Shown: in pieces, positions 50,923 to 61,300 of the stretch
Layout of the letters: each line of letters begins with the position of its first letter
Numbering within the stretch: position 1 is the first letter of the stretch
Assembly (NCBI GenBank): GCA_964615375.1
Contig: CAZTOW010000031.1
Coordinates: forward strand, 1 to 64,000
Length of the DNA stretch: 64,000 nt
Source: CAZKWG01 sp964615375
GTDB taxonomy: Bacteria; Myxococcota_A; UBA796; CAZKWG01
Reading direction: 5' to 3'
Notes under the pieces: generated by a model
Database searches by the model: none
Seen by the model: the letters and a program-made list of their open reading frames with translations, nothing else
What the model was told of the DNA's origin: nothing
Program-made: the position numbers and the translations under genes

Positions 50923-52287
50923 CTACTCCTGCCGCGGCCAGGGGCTCCAGAGCGGGCGCAGCCAGCGGAAGCCTCCCCAGCGCGCCCAGGCCACCATGAG
51001 GATCGCGGCGTAGAGGCTGATTCCGCCCAGCGTGATCAGCAGCGCGTTCGGGTAGTTCCCCGGCCAGCCGATGACCGGCACGATGATCCCGCCGAAGAGC
51101 ACGGGCAGGCACAGCGCCGCCGTCCCGGCGATGCCCACCAGCATCTGGCGGGCGACCGGCGTGCGGAAGTCGGGGTCGGCGAGGCGGAGCAGGGCGAAGG
51201 CCATGGGCAGCGTCCCGGCCAGGTTGCCGTACAGGGCCAGGAAATACCGGAAGCGGTCGCGCGCGAAGCCGCGGGCGCAGAGCCAGAGCGTGGTCCAGAG
51301 GGTCAGCAGCCCGCCCACCGTCGTGACCAGCAGCACGGGCGTCGCGATCTGCGCGAGCACGTCGAGCCGCACGGCTGAGAGCGCGGCGATGGCGGCGACG
51401 TCCACCACCACGCCGCCCAGGCTGCAGAGCAGCCGGTCGTCCAGCTCCCGCTGCCCGTCGACCTTGAGCACGACGGCCTTCGCGCCGGCGGCCACGAAGA
51501 GGGCCACGATGAAGGGGAATCCCCAGAGGATCGAGGCCACGCCGGGCTTGTCGCGCAGGAGCCAGACCAGCCCCGCCACCACGCCGTAGACCAGCAGGTA
51601 ACATCCCGCCACCAGACCCAGCTGCACGCTCAGCCGGTCCACGCCCTCGCTCAGCGCGCCGGCCTCTACCGAGATCTGACGCTCTACCCTGGCCTCTTCG
51701 GGCAGCGGGTCTATCCATCCGCGGCGGCGCGCCAGCAGCACCAGCGGCACTCCCCCCGCGATGCACCACAGGTAGGCGAACACGCAGTAGAGCAGGCCGA
51801 GCTGGCCACCATCCACGAGGCCGCCCGCCTCCCAGCTCGATCCGATGGACAGCGCCTGCCCGGGGCCCTGGCTGAAGGACAGGGGGAGCAGCAGCCCGAA
51901 GCCCGGGTGGATGAGGCCCACCGCGCTCGACCAGATCAGCACCAGCGCGAGCCCGATCACCCCTTGGAGGATGGTCACGATCGCCACGCCGAAGGCCACC
52001 CCGCGCGCCTCGTGCCCTGCCCGATCCTGGCGCTCGGGGCGCAGGCCATGGGCCAGATAGACCAGCGGCAGCGAGTGGTAGACCACGGTCTCCAGGAGCC
52101 GGGTGTCGATGGGCATGATGCCGGTGACCTGGTCCCCCAGGATCAGCCCGACCGCGCCCGCCGCCAGCGCCGGGGGGACGGCGAGCCGTCGGAGGAGCTT
52201 CACCTTTCGATAGAGCAGCTCCGCGAGCAGCAGCAGGCTGCAGAGTTTCAGCAGACTTACGATGAGCCCGTCGGCCCAGTATTGCAT
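50923..52287 (-). CDS. GltS-like sodium/glutamate symporter family protein
   Basis: A 454-aa inner-membrane protein of the glutamate:sodium symporter (ESS/GltS) family, about ten to twelve helices in two repeats. Features: KLCSLLLLAELLYRKVKLLRRLAVPPALAAGAVGLILG at the N-terminus, HPGFGLLLPLSFSQGPGQALSIGSSWE (helical hairpin, about 130-155), and the second hairpin near the C-terminus TPVARQMLVGIAGTAALCLP. GGGGAG is close to ATG 52287. Conserved GxGxA segments of true GltS are partly altered, so another organic acid may be the substrate. Confidence 0.8.
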   Translation of the reverse strand: MQYWADGLIVSLLKLCSLLLLAELLYRKVKLLRRLAVPPALAAGAVGLILGDQVTGIMPIDTRLLETVVYHSLPLVYLAHGLRPERQDRAGHEARGVAFGVAIVTILQGVIGLALVLIWSSAVGLIHPGFGLLLPLSFSQGPGQALSIGSSWEAGGLVDGGQLGLLYCVFAYLWCIAGGVPLVLLARRRGWIDPLPEEARVERQISVEAGALSEGVDRLSVQLGLVAGCYLLVYGVVAGLVWLLRDKPGVASILWGFPFIVALFVAAGAKAVVLKVDGQRELDDRLLCSLGGVVVDVAAIAALSAVRLDVLAQIATPVLLVTTVGGLLTLWTTLWLCARGFARDRFRYFLALYGNLAGTLPMAFALLRLADPDFRTPVARQMLVGIAGTAALCLPVLFGGIIVPVIGWPGNYPNALLITLGGISLYAAILMVAWARWGGFRWLRPLWSPWPRQE

Positions 52288-52380
52288 GTCTCCCCCCCTC
52301 GGCCGCGAGTGTACACTGAGAGGGCGCCGCGAGGACAACGCCGTCTCTGCAAATAAGCCGCGCGCGCTCGGAGCCTCCCC

Positions 52381-54063
52381 ATGATCCTGGCAGCCATCCT
52401 CGTCGGCGTGAGCGCTGCCCAGGAGCCTCCCGGCGCGCCCGCGCCCCCGCCCGCGCCCCCGCCGCAGGAGGAGGCGCTCTTCGGGCTGGACGGTCGGGAG
52501 TGGACCGTGGCCTATGGCGGGGCCCTGGGGGTCTATGGCGGGGGGACCCTGGTCTACATGGTCCAGAGCTGGGGAGGGGACGCGGAGGGGGAGGACGTAG
52601 GGCTGTTTCCCCTCGGCGCCGTCCTCGGGGGAGGGGCCGTGGGCCTGGGCACCGCCACGCTGCTGATGCGCGACCAGGGGCCCTCCCTCGACCAGGCCAT
52701 GCACCTGGGATCCTCGGGCGTGCTGGGCACCTTCGGCGGCTTCCAGCTCGCCCGCGCCCTGATCCCGCCCGGGGCCGACGCCGAGGAGCAGCGCATCGCC
52801 GCCGCCGGGCTGCTGGGGGCCACGGCCGGCACGGGCCTCGGGCTGCTCACCCTCGGGTCGGCGCCCTCGCGAGAGCAGACCTTCGCCATGGACCTCGGCG
52901 CCCTGGTGGGGTGGCAGGCCGGGGCGGGCGGGGCGGCGGTGTCGGGCCACCCACGGGCGGATGCGCCGCAGATTCACGCCGCGAGCTCGCTGGCGGGCGC
53001 GGCCGTGCTCGGCGTCACGGCGGGGGCGCTGGATCGCGCCGGGCTCAGCCGCCCCGAGCCCGAGCTGCTGATGACCACGCTGGGCCAGGGGGCCTGGATC
53101 GGGCTCTGGACGCCGTGGTTGATCGCCGATGAGCCCAGCGGGACGGAGGTCTTCGGCGCCCTGCGCCTGGGCCTGGGGGCGGGCTACCTGGGCGCCCTGG
53201 TCGCGGCCCCCGTCCTGGAGCCCTCTCCGCGATCGACGGCGCTGCAGGCGGGTGGAGCCCTGGCGGGCAACGCGCTGGGGGCCGGGCTGCCCCTGGCCTT
53301 CGGCCAGCAGGATCGGCGGGCGGTCCTGGGGCCCATGCTGGGCGGGAGCGTGGCCGGGCAGGTCGTCGGGGCGGTGATCGCGCCGCGCTACGATCTCAGC
53401 GAGGAGGACGTGCTCACCCTGGGCGTCCTGGAGAGCTGGACACTCTGGCAGTCCCTGGGCTGGAACCTCTACAGCCGGGAGGTGGGCGTGGACAGCTCGC
53501 GGGCGCTGGGCCTGGGGCTCACGCTGGGCGGCGCGGGCACGGCGGCGGCCATCGGGCTCGCGCCGGTGATCGAGCTCAGCCCTCAGGAGAACGCGCTCCT
53601 GTTCACGGGCGCGGGCTGGGGCACCTGGACGGGCGGCTTCGGCGCGCTGCTGCTGGACGGCGAGCCCCAGCAGATCGTGGGCGGCGCGCTGGTGCTCGGC
53701 GACCTGGGGATGCTGGGGGCGGCCACCACCGCGGCCTTCTGGGACCCGAGCTGGCTGGACGTCGGGCTGATCAACGGCGTGGGCGCGCTGGGCGGGGCGC
53801 TGGGCGGGCTCTCCGGGGTGATCTTCCTCTATGACCGGCAGGACCCGCGCGGCGTGGCGACCCTGAGCCTCGTGGGCAGCACGCTGGGGCTGGGGGCGGG
53901 CGCGGTGCTGGCGGCCCGGAGCCCGGAGACGGAGTCAGCGCGCGCGCTGGTGCTGCCTGGCCGCCCACAGCTCCCGGTGCGGCTCGCGCTCTCCGCCTCC
54001 CCCTGGTTGGACGAGGAGGGCCAGCAGGGCTGGAGCGTGCAGCTCTCCGGCTGGGAGCGCTGA
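52381..54063 (+). CDS. Gly/Ala-rich multi-pass membrane protein, function unknown
   Basis: A 560-aa protein with a signal-like start (MILAAILVGVSAAQ), a Pro-rich stretch and then about fourteen similar Gly/Ala/Leu-rich segments (GAVLGGGAVGLGTATLL, GLLGATAGTGLGLLTLG, SLAGAAVLGVTAGALDRA). Repeats of 'G-x-x-x-G' suggest packed transmembrane or glycine-zipper helices in an envelope protein. The C-terminal ~40 residues (LPVRLALSASPWLDEEG) are polar and beta-like. No Shine-Dalgarno sequence is visible before ATG 52381. Family not recognised. It is convergent with the methyltransferase gene. Confidence 0.6.
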   Translation: MILAAILVGVSAAQEPPGAPAPPPAPPPQEEALFGLDGREWTVAYGGALGVYGGGTLVYMVQSWGGDAEGEDVGLFPLGAVLGGGAVGLGTATLLMRDQGPSLDQAMHLGSSGVLGTFGGFQLARALIPPGADAEEQRIAAAGLLGATAGTGLGLLTLGSAPSREQTFAMDLGALVGWQAGAGGAAVSGHPRADAPQIHAASSLAGAAVLGVTAGALDRAGLSRPEPELLMTTLGQGAWIGLWTPWLIADEPSGTEVFGALRLGLGAGYLGALVAAPVLEPSPRSTALQAGGALAGNALGAGLPLAFGQQDRRAVLGPMLGGSVAGQVVGAVIAPRYDLSEEDVLTLGVLESWTLWQSLGWNLYSREVGVDSSRALGLGLTLGGAGTAAAIGLAPVIELSPQENALLFTGAGWGTWTGGFGALLLDGEPQQIVGGALVLGDLGMLGAATTAAFWDPSWLDVGLINGVGALGGALGGLSGVIFLYDRQDPRGVATLSLVGSTLGLGAGAVLAARSPETESARALVLPGRPQLPVRLALSASPWLDEEGQQGWSVQLSGWER

Positions 54064-54118
54064 CAGGTGCGCTAGACAGGTGTGCTAGACAGGTGTGCTA
54101 GACAGCGTTGCTAGACCA
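54058..54118. repeat. 13-bp tandem repeat between convergent genes
   Basis: GCTAGACAGGTGT occurs at 54071-54083 and 54084-54096, with variants before and after (54097-54109 and partial 54110-54118). The array spans the whole 47-nt space between two convergent genes and supplies the methyltransferase stop codon. Since 13 is not a multiple of 3, copy-number change would shift frame and alter the adjoining C-terminus only if it extended into the coding sequence. Confidence 0.85.
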
Positions 54119-55124
54119 GCGTGATCGGGTCCACCGCGGGGAAGGTGGCCCAGTACAGGCCCTGCTCGTCGGTCTCCGGCGCCTCGCCGCCCGCCTCCAG
54201 CATCCAGCCCAGCACCTCCTCGCGCCGGTTCTGGGAGCGGTGGTCCATCGCCACGTCCTCCTGGAAGACGAAGACGAAGCTGCGCCACTGCTCGACCAGG
54301 CTGAGCTTGCGCATCGCCACGTAGGGGCGGTCCTTGAGGCGGCCCTCCAGCTCGCGCCGGCCCATCCTCAGCAGGATGGGGAAGATCAGGGTCACCATGA
54401 TCTGGACCAGGCGCAGCCGGGCGGTGTGGCTGAGCAGGTGGCCGCGGCCGAAGAAGAAGATGTCGCGCACCATGTAGAAGCGGCCGTACCAGCTGTTCTC
54501 GCTGGCGTGGGGGTAGACCCACAGGGCCATCTGGCCGCGCGGGGCCAGGGTGCGGCGCAGGACGTTGAAGGCGGCCTTGGCGTCGGGCGTGAGGTTGACG
54601 ACGTTGTAGGCCCACAGCCGGGAGATGGCCCCCCAGCGGATGGGGGGGCGGTTGATGTCGGCCTGGATGACGTGCAGGTTCTTCACGTCGCGCATGGCCA
54701 CCGCCAGCATCTGGACGCTGTCGGCGATGTCCATGGCCAGCACGTTGATCTCGGGCCAGGCGCGGGCCACGGCCGCCGCCTTCTCGCCCGAGCCGCAGCC
54801 GGCGTCCAGGGCCCAGCTCCCCGGCGGGGGCGTGGAGAAGGCGGTGTCGAAGAGCCAGTTCATCAGCACGACCGGGTCATGCCCGTAGAGCTGCCCGTCG
54901 CGCTCGAAGCCGCCCAGCACGCGGTCGTACCACTGGGCCGTGAAGACCTCACGCGCCCGGGAGTGCTCCTCCACGAAGTTGGGCACGCCCTCCACCACCG
55001 GCCAGGTCCGCGCGCAGCCGGTGCACGAGAGGTGGCCGTGCTCCAACGGATCCACGTCGCTGTCCGGGATCAGCGACCCTTGACAGTGCGGGCAGGCGAG
55101 GATGTCGAGGAGCACCCGGCGCAT
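54111..55124 (-). CDS. SAM-dependent methyltransferase with Trm112-like zinc ribbon
   Basis: A 337-aa protein: N-terminal Trm112-like zinc ribbon (LACPHCQGSL, C11 and C14; LSCTGCARTWPVVEGVPNF, C34 and C37) fused to a class I methyltransferase with motif I WALDAGCGSGEKAAAVAR (about 104-121), acidic motif NVLAMDIADS and VIQADINRPPI. The rest is amphipathic with a hydrophobic stretch (MVTLIFPILLRMG). This fusion is common among small-molecule or lipid methyltransferases. It lies 60 nt after the HD-like gene on the same strand and may belong to that operon, but the gap is larger than the overlaps upstream. Confidence 0.85.
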   Translation of the reverse strand: MRRVLLDILACPHCQGSLIPDSDVDPLEHGHLSCTGCARTWPVVEGVPNFVEEHSRAREVFTAQWYDRVLGGFERDGQLYGHDPVVLMNWLFDTAFSTPPPGSWALDAGCGSGEKAAAVARAWPEINVLAMDIADSVQMLAVAMRDVKNLHVIQADINRPPIRWGAISRLWAYNVVNLTPDAKAAFNVLRRTLAPRGQMALWVYPHASENSWYGRFYMVRDIFFFGRGHLLSHTARLRLVQIMVTLIFPILLRMGRRELEGRLKDRPYVAMRKLSLVEQWRSFVFVFQEDVAMDHRSQNRREEVLGWMLEAGGEAPETDEQGLYWATFPAVDPITLV

Positions 55125-55184
55125 AATCTTTCATCATACCACGTCTGGGACCCCGGGCGAGCCCCAGGGCGCCGTCCAGGGCGA

Positions 55185-57842
55185 TCACCCCGCCCGCGTG
55201 CGCCGCTCGAGCTCCTGCTGGACCCGCTCGAGATCCTCCTCCAAGGCCCGGAAGGAGCGGCGGATGTCCTCGCTGTGCAGGACGTGGTTGCGCGCCTCGA
55301 TGACCACGCGCTCCAGGCCCTCGGCCTCGTCGGTGGAGAAGCGGCCGACGTCGAAGAGCCAGCGTTCGAGGCTCACCCGGCTCGGGTGGCGGGAGTGGAC
55401 GGCCAGCTGCCCCAGCAGGCGACGGGTGTTCAGCCCGGCCGCGCGCAGGCGGGTGGGGATGGCGCTGGCCACGGTGACGCTGGCTCCCCAGCCGTGCCGC
55501 GAGCGGTCGACGCGCCCGAGGTTCTGGGCCATGGTCAGCCAGATGAAGTGCGGCGCCATCTCCAGGTTCTCGGGCAGGTGCAACCGCAGGTTGATGTGCG
55601 GCCAGCCGTGGCGGACGTCGTGGGCGCTGAGCCGGAGGGTAGCCTCCACGCCGCCGTTGGCGCTCCGATGGACGGAGAGGCCGGGGATCTCCACGGTGCG
55701 GGCGCGGGAGCGCCGCGGGCGCAGGTCGGAGGCCATGGCGACCATGGAGCGGCCGGGGACCTGGCTCGAGGGGCCGGGGCGCACGAAGGGCTCCCACTCG
55801 AAGAGCTCGTCGCAGAGGAGCAGCAGGGAGGCGACCGGGTCGCGCTCGACGTCCACGGTGAGCGTGGGGAGGCTGTGCAGCAGCACGGCGCGCAGGGCCT
55901 CGCGCACCACCTCGCCCAGGCCCGAGGGCAGGGCGCGGCTGACGCGGTGCAGGTACCAGGCGCCCAGCAGGGCGTGGTCGGGGGCGCCGGAGCTGCGCTG
56001 ATCGTCCAGCCAGGCGGCGAGCCCGGGGTCGGCGCGGGTGTCCAGGTAGTCGGCGCTGCGCAGGTCCTCCACGCAGCGCTCCACCAGCGCGGCGCCCGCG
56101 GCGCGAAACGCGCTCTCCACGTCGCCCAGGCAGCTCTCCAGCCGGGCGTCCCCGCGGCAGAGGGCGGGGGTGGGCCGGGCGTAGCGGGGGAAGAGGAGCA
56201 TCCCGGTGTCGTGGAAGAGCAGGGCCAGGCTCAGCGCCTGGTGGAGCTCCAGCGTGGTCTGGGCCCCGGGGCGCCAGCCGGAGCGGCTGGCCAGGACCTC
56301 GCCCATGGACCAGCCGTCGATGATGCGCTCCTCGTCCGAGAGATCGGGGCCAGCCTCCACCTTGAGCGAGGCGAAGAAGTGCCCGGCGATGTAGACCTCC
56401 AGGATGTGCTGGAGGTGGCCGGCGGCGAAGTGGTAGCCGTCGGGGCCGGAGGGCTCGCCGATCTCGCGGAGGTGGGTGCGCAGGTCCGCCTCGCGGGGGA
56501 GCCCGACCACCCGGAGCGCGTGCTGCTCGACCAGCGTGCGCAGGGCCTCGGCGAAGGCGACGGGCTGGAAGCGGTAGTCCTCGCGGGCGCCGTAGACCAT
56601 GTAGCGCACGCTCTCGCGGAGCACATAGGAGAGATCACGCCGGAAGCGCCACTTTTCGTCGTCCAGCAGCCCGTCCTGCCACCAGCTCTCCCCGCGCTGG
56701 CTCTGGTCCAGCAGGACCTGGCAGAACCACAGCCGCGCCCAGTTGCGCACGAAGCTGGCCTCGCCGTGGTTGGCGATGGAGCGCTGGACCAGCAGGGCGG
56801 ACAGGGCGGGGAGCGTGCTCTGGCTGGCCTCCTCGTAGCGGGCGTCGTCCTCGGGGCGGGCGGGGCGGCGGTGGTCGGCGACCCGGCGGGCGAGCTCGTG
56901 CATGCCCGTCCAGGTGACGAGGAGCTGCAGCGCGGGCTCGACGAGGCCGGCGCTGCCCTGGGGGGCGGCCTCTCCGGCGGGGAGCAGGGCGCGCAGGATG
57001 CCGGCGAGGGCGGCGAGCTCGGCCGGGCGGCCCACGCGCTCGTCGCTGGCGCGGGCGGCGAGCTCGGTCAGCCTCCCGCAGAAGTCCAGCAGCAGGGCCT
57101 CGCCCGAGGCGCCGTCCAGCCCGCGGCCCTGGGTGCCCACGCCCAGCAGGGCCTGGGTGGCCCACACGGCGAGGTCCTGGGCCAGCCCCACGCGCCGGGC
57201 CTCCAGCGGGTCCGGGCTGGTCAGCAGCTCGGAGAAGACGCGGGTCGCGGCCTCCAGATCGCGGGCGAAGGTGCGCTCGCTCCCGGACACGATGGCGTCG
57301 GCGCGCCGGGCGAGCTGGGCGAAGGCGGCGTCGCGCTGGGTGGCCTTGAGCGCCATCAGCGAGCGGACGGCAGTGAAGAACTCCTGCAGGCCCTGGCTGT
57401 ACTGGGCGAACCAGTTGAGCAGGTCGCGGGAGAGCGGGGCGCGCGGCCCCTCCAGCACGATCCAAAGGCGGGCGGGGTCCTGGCCGGCGGTCAGCAGCAT
57501 GCCGAAGGCGGCGGCGTCCTCGGCCGTGAGGTTGACCGTGACCCGCGGGTGCTGGCGGGCGGTGGCCAGCGGGTCTGCGAGGTCCAGGATCTCGTGGACG
57601 CGGGCCGGGTCGCGCAGCGTGCTGGCGCCGCTGCGCAGGTCGGCGCAGCTCGCGGCGATGGTCTCCTGGCGGGTCTGCCAGACGACATGAAGCGGAGCGC
57701 AGAGGAAGAGCTTTCGCAGCGCCTCGGCCACCGCGCCCTCCAGCGGGCGGTCCGGGTGCGTGGCGGCGGCGAGCATATACGTGATCGCGTCGCGGAACTT
57801 CGCTTCGTACAAGCGGATGGAATTGGGATCGGCTCCGCTCAC
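55185..57842 (-). CDS. HD-domain-like protein of the KAP-kinase operon
   Basis: An 885-aa protein from GTG 57842 (GTGA overlap with the receiver). The N-terminal ~400 residues are helical. Between about 450 and 670, metal-ligand spacing resembles an HD phosphohydrolase: YHFAAGHLQHILEVY, SLALLFHDTGMLLFPRYA with the HD dyad at 544-545, DHALLGAWYLHRV, AVLLHSLPT, and LLLLCDELFEWEP as the distal Asp. HD enzymes cleave nucleotide or cyclic-nucleotide phosphates. The C-terminal ~200 residues are beta-rich, then a coiled coil (RALEEDLERVQQELERRTR). I infer it is the effector of the receiver, but identification as an HD enzyme depends on motif order only. Confidence 0.62.
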   Translation of the reverse strand: MSGADPNSIRLYEAKFRDAITYMLAAATHPDRPLEGAVAEALRKLFLCAPLHVVWQTRQETIAASCADLRSGASTLRDPARVHEILDLADPLATARQHPRVTVNLTAEDAAAFGMLLTAGQDPARLWIVLEGPRAPLSRDLLNWFAQYSQGLQEFFTAVRSLMALKATQRDAAFAQLARRADAIVSGSERTFARDLEAATRVFSELLTSPDPLEARRVGLAQDLAVWATQALLGVGTQGRGLDGASGEALLLDFCGRLTELAARASDERVGRPAELAALAGILRALLPAGEAAPQGSAGLVEPALQLLVTWTGMHELARRVADHRRPARPEDDARYEEASQSTLPALSALLVQRSIANHGEASFVRNWARLWFCQVLLDQSQRGESWWQDGLLDDEKWRFRRDLSYVLRESVRYMVYGAREDYRFQPVAFAEALRTLVEQHALRVVGLPREADLRTHLREIGEPSGPDGYHFAAGHLQHILEVYIAGHFFASLKVEAGPDLSDEERIIDGWSMGEVLASRSGWRPGAQTTLELHQALSLALLFHDTGMLLFPRYARPTPALCRGDARLESCLGDVESAFRAAGAALVERCVEDLRSADYLDTRADPGLAAWLDDQRSSGAPDHALLGAWYLHRVSRALPSGLGEVVREALRAVLLHSLPTLTVDVERDPVASLLLLCDELFEWEPFVRPGPSSQVPGRSMVAMASDLRPRRSRARTVEIPGLSVHRSANGGVEATLRLSAHDVRHGWPHINLRLHLPENLEMAPHFIWLTMAQNLGRVDRSRHGWGASVTVASAIPTRLRAAGLNTRRLLGQLAVHSRHPSRVSLERWLFDVGRFSTDEAEGLERVVIEARNHVLHSEDIRRSFRALEEDLERVQQELERRTRAG

Positions 57843-58327
57843 CGGGCCTCCCCGCCTCTCCTCGTCACGCCCTGCAAGAACCGGAGCAGGTGATCGACGT
57901 CGATGGGCTTGGGCACCATCGGGAGCTGGCGGTCGCGCGGGCTCGCCTCGCGCATGGCGTCCTCGACGTTCTGGTCGTGGAAGGCCGACACGATCACCGT
58001 GGGGATGTCCTGGTTCCCCGGGTCCGGGCGGAGCACGCTCAGCACCCCGCTGGGGTCCAGCGAGACCGCTGGGGGCGGCGCGGCGCCGCGGAGCCAGCGC
58101 AGGAGCAGGCAGCCGTTCCAGATGGGGTCGCCCGCCTTCAGCGACTCGTTGGGCAGCATCTGGTCCAGGATGAGCGCGTCGAAGTGCTCGCCGGCCAGCT
58201 TGCGCGCGGCGGTGCCCACGTCGGGGGCCCAGGTCACCTGGAAGCCCTCCTCCTCCAGCACGAAGGACTCGTAGGCCATGCGCTCAGGAGGATCGTCGTC
58301 GGTCCACAGGACTCGGAGCGCGCTCAT
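57839..58327 (-). CDS. Single-domain response regulator
   Basis: A 162-aa stand-alone receiver domain. Acidic pocket VLWTDDDPPERM (Asp10-12), phosphorylatable Asp in FDALILDQMLPNES (about residue 53), switch Ser in TVIVSAFHDQ and invariant Lys in MVPKPIDVDHLLRFLQG. An insertion of about 40 residues (GCLLLRWLRGAAPPPAVSLDPSGVL) between the Asp and Ser strands is longer than in CheY-type receivers. It has no output domain, so it should act by binding a partner. TGATG overlaps with the kinase and GTGA with the HD-like gene. Confidence 0.88.
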   Translation of the reverse strand: MSALRVLWTDDDPPERMAYESFVLEEEGFQVTWAPDVGTAARKLAGEHFDALILDQMLPNESLKAGDPIWNGCLLLRWLRGAAPPPAVSLDPSGVLSVLRPDPGNQDIPTVIVSAFHDQNVEDAMREASPRDRQLPMVPKPIDVDHLLRFLQGVTRRGGEAR

Positions 58328-61300
58328 CACCGCCTCCTGCTCTGCCAGTGGTGGGGGAGCCTCATGAGGAAGCGTACCCGGAAGGGCTCGCGCCCGGAAC
58401 CCTGCCCGTCGGTCGTGGCGCCGAGGGTCTCGCAGGTGTGCGAGAGGCTGCCCTTGTGGGCGTCCATGACCGCCCGCGCCATGGGCAGGCCCAGGCCCTG
58501 CCCGGGGATGGGGCGGAGCGGGTCCTTCCAGTCGATGCGCTTGCCGATCCCATAGATCTCGTCCTTGAGGCGCTCGGGGATGGGGTGGCCGGTGTCCTCC
58601 ACCCACAGGTTGACGAAGCGCTGGTCGGACTGTACGCCGACCACGATCTCACGGTTGAAGAAGGAGTATTTCTGCGCGTTGTCCAGCAGGTTGGAGAGCG
58701 CGAGATCGATGGCGTCGGCGTCGAAGGGGAACTCCAGTCCGCCCTTCTCGCGCCAGTCCAGGCGCATGGAGATGCCGCGCTCGCTCTTGAGGAAGCTCCG
58801 GTAACGCTCCATGCAGCGCTCGACCACGGGGCGGAGCGGCTGGACCTTCGGACGGATCTCGATGTTGCCGCCCATGTAGAGGCGCTGGTTCTCGCGCCAC
58901 AGCCGGATGTTCTCGGCCTCCTTCTCCACCTGGACCTTGAGCTTCTCCACGCGCTCGTCCTGCGCGCCCCGATCGGCGAGCCGGGCCAGCATGCGCGCCG
59001 TGCTGGTGAGGCCCTGGGCGGGGCCGAGGAAGGCGTGGCGGAAGAGGCCGGCGCGCAGCACCCACTCCTGGCGCAGGCGCTCGCCGTTCAGGAGGAGCGA
59101 GACCTCGCGGGCGGCCTCCAGCAACGGGCCGCGCGCCTCGGGGGGGAAGCTGTCGGCGTGCAGCAGGTAGAGGTGGCCCTCGAAGCGCGGCTCGCCGGGG
59201 AGGACGAGCGGCTCGGCCAGCCCGCCAAAGGGGAGGGCGGCGCGGCCAGTGGCGGCGTCGGCGGTGGCGGGGGCGTTGGCCCGGAAGGCGAAGGCCCGGC
59301 GGGCGCCCTCGCGCGAGAGCTCGTCGAGGCGGGTGATCTGCTCGGGGCTCAGGCCCTCGGAGCCGGCGGCGGCCAGCGGCCCGTAGTGGGCGCGGGCCAC
59401 GAAGGCCACACGGGCGTCGCGGCGCAGGTAGCGGGAGACCCAGAGCTCCAGCGAGCGCACCAGCCCGCTCAGCAGGCCCTCGCCCTCCAGCCCGGCGAGT
59501 CGGTTCACCTCGTTGTTGAGCTCCTCGATCATCACGCGGCGCAGGACCTTGTGGATCTCCCAGCCCGCGCGGGCGGCGACGGCCTCGCCCAGCTCCTCGG
59601 CCGGCGGCCCCAGGAAGGGGCCCTGATCCGAGCTCATGACCTTGATGAGGCCCACGACCCGGCGCTCGTGCAGCACGGGGAGGGCCAGCCAGGAGCGCGT
59701 CTTCTTCCAGCCGAGCGCGCGCTGGAGCTGGGTGAGCGCCTCCTTGTCCATGCGGCGCTGCCGGGGATCGCGCGGGTCGGTCGCGTCCAGCACGCGCACG
59801 GTCTGCCCATCGTCCACGCAGAGCGCCGTCAGCGAGCCGGGGACCACCCGGAAGCGCTCCAGGTTCTCCAGGGGCGGGGCCGAGGCCACCGCCACCGTGT
59901 CCGCGCCCTCTCCCGCGTAGGCCAGCACGGCGGTCGCGCCGGTGGCCTCCTGCAGCAGGCGCGCGGCCTGGGCCAGCACCTGCTGGGGGCTGGCCGAGCC
60001 GTCGGAGGGGCCGCCCAGCTGCTCCACCGTGCGCGAGACCAGCGCCCGGACCTGATCCTGGACCAGGGCCCCGGCGTACTGCAGGAAGGAGCGCGCGGTG
60101 TGCTCGGAGAGATCCTGCCCGAAGGGCGCGTAGGGGCGCGTGTCGGCGGGCCGGTCCAGGAAGACGACCGCGGCCTGCGGCCACTCCCCGGTCCCGCGCG
60201 GCAGCAGCATGAGGTCGCGCACCAGGAAGGTGCCCAGCCCGGCGCGCTCCAGCATGCCGGGGGCGACCTCGGAGATCTGGCGCTCCCAGTCCCAGGGATC
60301 CGTCCAGCAGTCCAGGTGAAGGCCGCGCAGGGCGGCCTCCAGCCCGGGGCGGTGGCTGGCCTCGGCCGACCAGGCGCCGCCGAAGAAGAGGTGGCCGGGG
60401 CGGCTGGGGTCGTGGTGGAGGAGCACGGCGTGGGGGGCGCTGGCCAGCGTGCCCACCTCGGTCAGCAGCACGCTGGCGGCGTCGAGCAGGCTGGTGGTGG
60501 TGGTCAGCGCGCGGGTCAGCGTGGAGATGGCGCGCAGCTCGGCCTGGGCGCTCTCGATCTGCAGCACGCGCCTGCAGGCGCTGGCGACGTGGGGCGCGAA
60601 GTGCAACAGGGAGTTGGTGTCGAGGTCGGCGTCGTAGGGGTGGTCGGAGGTGCGCCAGACCTCCAGCACGCCGGCCACGCGGTCCAGGCTGTGCAGCGGG
60701 ACCAGCAGGCGGGTGCGCTCGCCCTTGCCCCGGGTGGCCATGGCGTCGGCGGAGCGCCGCGCGCGGGCCAGCAGGCTCACCGGGCCGTGGCGCCCGGACA
60801 CGCCGCGCTCGGGGTCCTGGCCGGTGCGGCCGGAGGGCTGGGCGTCGGCGATGGCCAGCCAGTCGTCGTGCCGCAGCACCCAGTCCAGGAGCCCCCGGTC
60901 GTCCCGGATGGGCCCGTAGTCGATGTCGCTCTCGCTCGTGGCCGTGTGGGAGAGCAGGCTCACCCGCGCGCCCTCCGCCGTGTGGCGCACCACGAAGACC
61001 CGGCAGCCGTCCGAGCTCATGCGGTCGCGCACGAGCTGGGTCATCTCCAGGAGCACGACGGCGGGCTCCTGGTCGCTCGCCACCTTGCGCGAGAGGCGCA
61101 CCACGCCGCCGCTGTCCGCCGCCCGGCGGATCATGCGGATGCCCAGTTCGAGATCGGAGGCCATGCCGCGCAGGTCGCCCCGGGCCATCGCCGCCCCGAC
61201 GCGGGTGCGGAAGATCCCCACCAGCGAGCCCATGCGCGGCTGGCCGGAGCCCAGCGGCAGGACCAGCGCCCAGCGCCCGCGGGCGTCGGAGACCGGCACG

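Noticed and set aside
54108..57893. Long plus-strand frame opposite the methyltransferase and HD-like genes
   Set aside because: Biased composition without domains; the opposite strand carries recognisable zinc ribbon, SAM and HD motifs.
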